Shown here in pieces: positions 60,610-64,000 of a stretch of DNA of 64,000 nt. This stretch comes from Poriferisphaera corsica (GTDB lineage Bacteria; Planctomycetota; Phycisphaerae; Phycisphaerales; Phycisphaeraceae): the NCBI RefSeq assembly GCF_007747445.1, contig NZ_CP036425.1, positions 1,534,175 through 1,598,174 on the forward strand. The letters run 5' to 3'. The notes under the pieces were generated by a model. The model was not told the DNA's origin and searched no databases. It saw nothing but the letters and a program-made list of their open reading frames with translations. Position 1 is the stretch's first letter, and each line of letters begins with the position of its first letter. Position numbers and translations under genes: made by a program.

Positions 60610-61578
60610 CTATAAGCCAGCCGCCTTGCGAGCCCGATCAGTCACATTGCCAATAATTTTATTGGCTGCTTCGGCTCCGTCTTTGAGTACTTGCTCAATG
60701 TAGCCGGGATCGTTTGTGAGTTCCAGACGCTTGGAGCGTGCATCACGAAAGTGTTCGAGGATGAATTCGAAGAGTGTTTGTTTCGCTTCGCCGTAGCCCA
60801 TGCCGCCGTTGCGGTAGCGAGATGCAAGGGCTTGGGTCTGTTCAGAATCGGGGCCTGCGAGTGCGCGGAAGATTTGATAGACGGTGCAGGTGTCGGGATC
60901 TTTGGGGTCATCTACGCCAAGCGAATCAGTTTTGATTTTCATAATGCGTTTGCGAAGAGGTTTTTCATCCATGAAGGGGTCGAGTGTGTTGCCGTAAGAT
61001 TTGCTCATTTTCTGACCATCTACGCCGGGCACGACGCCCGCTTCTTCGCGAATCATCGCATCTGGCAGCTTGAATACGTCGCCGTAGTAGTGATTGAACT
61101 TGGAAGCTAGGTCGCGAGTGATTTCGATATGCTGACGCTGATCTTCACCCACCGGGACAAGGTCCGCATCCACTGCCAAGATATCTGCTGCTTGTAGAAC
61201 TGGATATGTGTAGAGGCCGATGGAGGCGGCGAGACCTTTGGCCACTTTGTCCTTATAACTGGTGGCTTTGTCCATCATATGCTTAGGGCAAATACAGGAG
61301 AGCAACCAACTCAATTCGGTGACCTGCGGAACATCCTGTTGTAGGTAGATGTTTGTCTTAGCTGGGTCGAGCCCGAATGCGACGTAATCAATGACAACCT
61401 GGCGGATGTTCTGGCGGAGTTCGTTCGCATCGCGTGATGATGTAAGTGCATGATAGGACGCGATAAACACGTACATTTCATGCGAATCCTGGAGCTGCAC
61501 GAACTGCTGGATCGCACCGGCATAGTTGCCGACATGCAGCTGCCCCGAGGGTTGTAAACCTGATAATACTCGCTTCAT
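60610..61578 (-). CDS. trpS: Tryptophanyl-tRNA synthetase
   Basis: A 322-residue class I aminoacyl-tRNA synthetase of normal bacterial TrpRS length. The HIGH-type motif is HVGN within SGLQPSGQLHVGNYAGAI at the start, and the KMSKS motif is seen near residue 190 in VDGQKMSKSYGN. In between lie the tryptophan-pocket segments (QQDVPQVTELSWLLSCICP, LYTYPVLQAADILAVDADLVPVGEDQRQH). It charges tRNA-Trp in the cytoplasm. It is convergent with fliS and divergent from the small lipoprotein gene. Confidence 0.96.
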   Translation of the reverse strand: MKRVLSGLQPSGQLHVGNYAGAIQQFVQLQDSHEMYVFIASYHALTSSRDANELRQNIRQVVIDYVAFGLDPAKTNIYLQQDVPQVTELSWLLSCICPKHMMDKATSYKDKVAKGLAASIGLYTYPVLQAADILAVDADLVPVGEDQRQHIEITRDLASKFNHYYGDVFKLPDAMIREEAGVVPGVDGQKMSKSYGNTLDPFMDEKPLRKRIMKIKTDSLGVDDPKDPDTCTVYQIFRALAGPDSEQTQALASRYRNGGMGYGEAKQTLFEFILEHFRDARSKRLELTNDPGYIEQVLKDGAEAANKIIGNVTDRARKAAGL

Positions 61579-61738
61579 AGTGGCGTATTTTAAGCGGATT
61601 TTGGTATTTGGCCAATTGAGCCTGCAGGAAGATCAATGTTTTTTGTGTGATGTTGCCGATATCTGGTCATGGTTAGGCTTGGGGCCGCCCGTTCGGGTAT
61701 ATCTGGTTGGATTTCTATTCTGTTTCAGGGACGAAACA

Positions 61739-62146
61739 ATGCAAAAAATGAAACGATTATCAGCGGTACTGATGTTGGTGTTGGTGTGTGCGAGCGGCAG
61801 TGGTTGTGTTGCCCTAGCATTAGCGGGGATTGCCGGCGCTGCGGGGATGGGTGTGGCTTTCTATATGGGGGAATATGAAGGCTATTTAGCTGCGAACCCA
61901 CCACAGATCACGGATGCTGCGGGCGATGTGCTGCGAGGCATGGGTGTGAAAATTGAAACAGAAGCTTCCAGTTGGGATCGCGGCAAAATCACCGGTCTGA
62001 TGGGCAACGAAGATGAAGTCGTTATTAAGATCCGTAAGAAGTCTGAGCAGATGAGCCAGGTCGCTGTTCGCGTCGGTGTATTTGGTGACGAACGCACAAG
62101 CGCTAAGCTCTATAATCAAATTAAAGCACGGCTGCAATCAGACTAA
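61739..62146 (+). CDS. Small lipoprotein, DUF3568-like
   Basis: A 135-residue protein from ATG 61739; the open frame extends back into trpS but the signal sequence begins here. MQKMKRLSAVLMLVLVCASG with lipobox SGSGC makes it a lipoprotein. After the Cys comes an Ala/Gly-rich segment (VALALAGIAGAAGMGVAFYMGE) and then a small alpha/beta domain (DAAGDVLRGMGVKIETEA, VVIKIRKKSEQMSQVAVRVG, KLYNQIKARL), which is the layout of DUF3568 proteins. Function unknown; periplasmic face of a membrane. A terminator follows. Confidence 0.75.
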   Translation: MQKMKRLSAVLMLVLVCASGSGCVALALAGIAGAAGMGVAFYMGEYEGYLAANPPQITDAAGDVLRGMGVKIETEASSWDRGKITGLMGNEDEVVIKIRKKSEQMSQVAVRVGVFGDERTSAKLYNQIKARLQSD

Positions 62147-62214
62147 ACTAACCTACGGTTAGATAGTCGGTTGAACGGCAGGATATAGTTATGATGTGCC
62201 TCCTCGCATGTGTT

Positions 62215-62242
62215 TAAAGCTACGATAGCATCGTAGCTTTTT
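62215..62242 (+). terminator. Terminator of lipoprotein gene
   Basis: AAGCTACGA-TAGCA-TCGTAGCTT stem followed by TTT, about 70 bases after the stop codon. Confidence 0.85.
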
Positions 62243-62259
62243 CCTATAAAAACACATAT

Positions 62260-62940
62260 TTAGTCGCATTTAGCTTGTTGAGATTGTTCACAGAATTGAA
62301 CGATCAGATCAGGGTCTTTGATGCCGCGTGATGATTCGACGCCGCTTGATACATCAACCGCATAGGGCTGGACAATCTCGATTGCATGAGCAACATTGTC
62401 GGGGTTTAATCCGCCTGCGAGAATCGGTTTGGGCAACCTATCTATCTTGCCGCTGTAGATTAGCTTGGCGAACGCGTCCCAGTCAAAGCGATGGCCAGTG
62501 CCGCCAAGCAGTCCTTCATTCGCATCGCTTGCATCAGCATCCCAGAGCAGTGCCTTAAGGTGAGAAGGCGGGTCGCTCCATTCGTCGATCAGTTCCTCGA
62601 GTTTTTGGGGATCGTTAGAAAACGTCACTGCTTTGAGGACCGTCAAATTATCAAGTGCTAAGACGTCATCCATGGATTCGCGGCCATGTAATTGAACGGT
62701 ATTAATTCCAACCTGCTCGGCTACATGTCTTACATGGTCCGCGTCTTCATCCACAAATAAGCCAATCGGCTCAACCAATGGCGGGAGCGATTGAACAATC
62801 TGTCTAGCGGTATCGATAGCGATGTTGCGAGGTGACTTTTCTACAAAAACCAATCCAATCGCATCTGCACCTGCTTGGGCAGCGATATTGGCCATTTGCT
62901 CATCGCGTATGCCGCAGATTTTGATTCGGGTTCGAGACAT
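62260..62940 (-). CDS. trpF: Phosphoribosylanthranilate isomerase
   Basis: A 226-residue TIM-barrel enzyme from ATG 62940, chosen because the family begins with TRIKICGI; nine further codons upstream are unlikely coding. It isomerises phosphoribosylanthranilate in tryptophan synthesis. Visible motifs are KICGIRDEQM with the catalytic Cys, AIGLVFVEKSPRNI, VQLHGRES, LWDADA, PILAGGLNPDNVAHAI and the phosphate-binding AVDVSSGVESSRGIKD with the catalytic Asp. No other trp biosynthetic gene is in the window; trpS nearby is presumably coincidental. Confidence 0.95.
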   Translation of the reverse strand: MSRTRIKICGIRDEQMANIAAQAGADAIGLVFVEKSPRNIAIDTARQIVQSLPPLVEPIGLFVDEDADHVRHVAEQVGINTVQLHGRESMDDVLALDNLTVLKAVTFSNDPQKLEELIDEWSDPPSHLKALLWDADASDANEGLLGGTGHRFDWDAFAKLIYSGKIDRLPKPILAGGLNPDNVAHAIEIVQPYAVDVSSGVESSRGIKDPDLIVQFCEQSQQAKCD

Positions 62941-63038
62941 GATTCCCCAGTCCTCTTGATGCCACAATCTGTTAGATCCTTATGATTATCATCGCCGATT
63001 GGTCGGAAAGCAAGAACTGAACACTAAGTCACACAGGA

Positions 63039-64000
63039 TTAAAATGGCAGATCATCATTCATATCGACAATTTCAAGTTTTGCATACTCAAGAATCAGTG
63101 GTTTTACGCCATACTGATTAAAAGCAACTGAAGCTTTCGTATGGCCACCCGAACTTGACACCTGCTGGATTCGCCCTAGGCCAAACTTCGGATGACGGAC
63201 CAGCATGCCGACTTGATATTTACTGTCGCGTGCACTTGACGATGTTTGCCCCCAAGATGAGCTTGAATCAGATGACGTATCACCGAAGCCGCCATCTGAA
63301 AGATCGATCTGTTCGCAAAGCTCTTCAGGTAGTTCTTTGAAAAAACGGCTTTTCATCGTTGGCATTGTTTGGCCAAAAACCGTTCGGTAGCGTGCGTTTG
63401 AAAGAATTAGCCGTTTCATAGCACGCGTTATGCCTACAAAACATAGACGCCGTTCCTCTTCCAATTCATTGTCATCGTTTTGCGACCGTTCGTGTGGTAA
63501 TAAACCATCCTCAACACCGATCATTGCGACAGCATTAAACTCAAGCCCTTTCGCTGCATGCAGTGTCATCAGCGTGACTGATCCTTGGTCAGATTCAATT
63601 GCATCGACATCACTGACTAATGCGATTCGTTCCAAGAAGCCTAGCAATTGCTGGCTTGCAGGGGCGTCATCTGCCGCTTCATCATCGATGATGAATTCTT
63701 CAAGAAAGTCCTCGGTGAATTGCTGCGCACTATTGACAAGTTCGCTGAGGTTAGCCAGACGTTCACGATCTGGGTCTGACTTGTCGTTCTTATAGAAAGT
63801 CGCCAGCCCCGAACCTTCAAGCACTTGCTCAACAAAATCTGGCAACGACATATATCCCGCGGCTAATGTTGCGGTTTCATTCAGACCAATCAGGCGACGC
63901 CATTCACGCAGTTGATCCAGGAATTTATTCACACTGTTTATAGCACGCGTGTTCAAGCCGGGGATTTGTTCGGGTTGGCTGAGAACTTCGATGACTGAGC
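63039..64000 (-). CDS. pcrA: UvrD/PcrA-type DNA helicase, C-terminal part (cut by window edge)
   Basis: The frame is open to the window end, so only the last 320 codons are present and the true start lies outside. Superfamily 1 helicase motifs are intact: motif V in SVTLMTLHAAKGLEFNAVAM and motif VI in EEERRLCFVGITRAMKRL. The C-terminus has a Ser-rich linker and the small Tudor-like domain (YQVGMLVRHPKFGLGRIQQV) that binds RNA polymerase in PcrA/UvrD. It is a 3'-5' DNA translocase for repair and replication-conflict resolution. The choice between pcrA and uvrD is nominal. Confidence 0.9.
   Translation of the reverse strand, partial: SVIEVLSQPEQIPGLNTRAINSVNKFLDQLREWRRLIGLNETATLAAGYMSLPDFVEQVLEGSGLATFYKNDKSDPDRERLANLSELVNSAQQFTEDFLEEFIIDDEAADDAPASQQLLGFLERIALVSDVDAIESDQGSVTLMTLHAAKGLEFNAVAMIGVEDGLLPHERSQNDDNELEEERRLCFVGITRAMKRLILSNARYRTVFGQTMPTMKSRFFKELPEELCEQIDLSDGGFGDTSSDSSSSWGQTSSSARDSKYQVGMLVRHPKFGLGRIQQVSSSGGHTKASVAFNQYGVKPLILEYAKLEIVDMNDDLPF

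Noticed and set aside
61526-61738. N-terminal extension of the small lipoprotein
   Set aside because: It would overlap trpS and hide the lipoprotein signal sequence inside the chain.

Overview
The window reads as a chromosomal segment of a planctomycete, most likely a marine, flagellated member of the class Phycisphaerae. The signs are a LEPR-XLL type N-terminus on a giant secreted protein, PEP-CTERM sorting tails, three pseudopilins of the planctomycete type, many glycoside hydrolases with their own LacI or GntR regulators, bactofilins, and the large HlyD/M50/SecA-like gene group. This assignment is inference from gene content; there is no rRNA in the window. The only RNA gene seen is an initiator tRNA-fMet.

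Layout. 1-9500: a LacI-controlled glycan locus. On the minus strand are a sugar symporter overlapping a truncated CBM9-like lipoprotein gene, and the LacI regulator. Divergent from them are a GH123-like enzyme, a pseudopilin and two PEP-CTERM proteins, one with a TIM-barrel-like enzyme domain. Two identical operators mark the symporter start and the +1 of a strong promoter. 9500-11100: a gene-poor, partly decayed stretch ending at tRNA-fMet. 11200-13450: a small membrane protein and a secreted GH10-like hydrolase. 13790-20140: chaperone block groEL1-groES-groEL2-dnaJ-grpE plus an FmdB-type zinc ribbon protein; dnaK is absent. 20140-23310: pseudopilin, alpha/beta hydrolase, GrpB-family protein. 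23480-29960: pyruvate:ferredoxin oxidoreductase, an FAD oxidoreductase, and a sedoheptulose-7-phosphate isomerase.

30060-43320 is the most interesting part. A periplasmic adaptor gene lies divergent from a 1712-residue LEPR-XLL/CBM2/GH18 protein that has no ordinary signal peptide. It is followed by a GAF-HlyD membrane protein, a PqqD-like/M50 protease/HlyD fusion and a shortened SecA. I propose that these form a dedicated export and processing route for LEPR-XLL proteins.

43870-50730: a minus-strand run with an autotransporter and a second glycan unit (pseudopilin, GH71/99-like enzyme, GntR-type regulator). 51250-56480: two bactofilins, family-4 uracil-DNA glycosylase, a LuxR-type regulator and a UbiB/ABC1 kinase. 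56740-60540: flagellar fliD (unusually long) and fliS. 60600-64000: trpS, a small lipoprotein, trpF and the 3' part of a PcrA/UvrD helicase that runs off the window.

By eye, the plus strand switches between C-rich and G-rich blocks. Some switch points fall inside genes (end of dnaJ, middle of the secA-like gene), which suggests past inversions or recombination.
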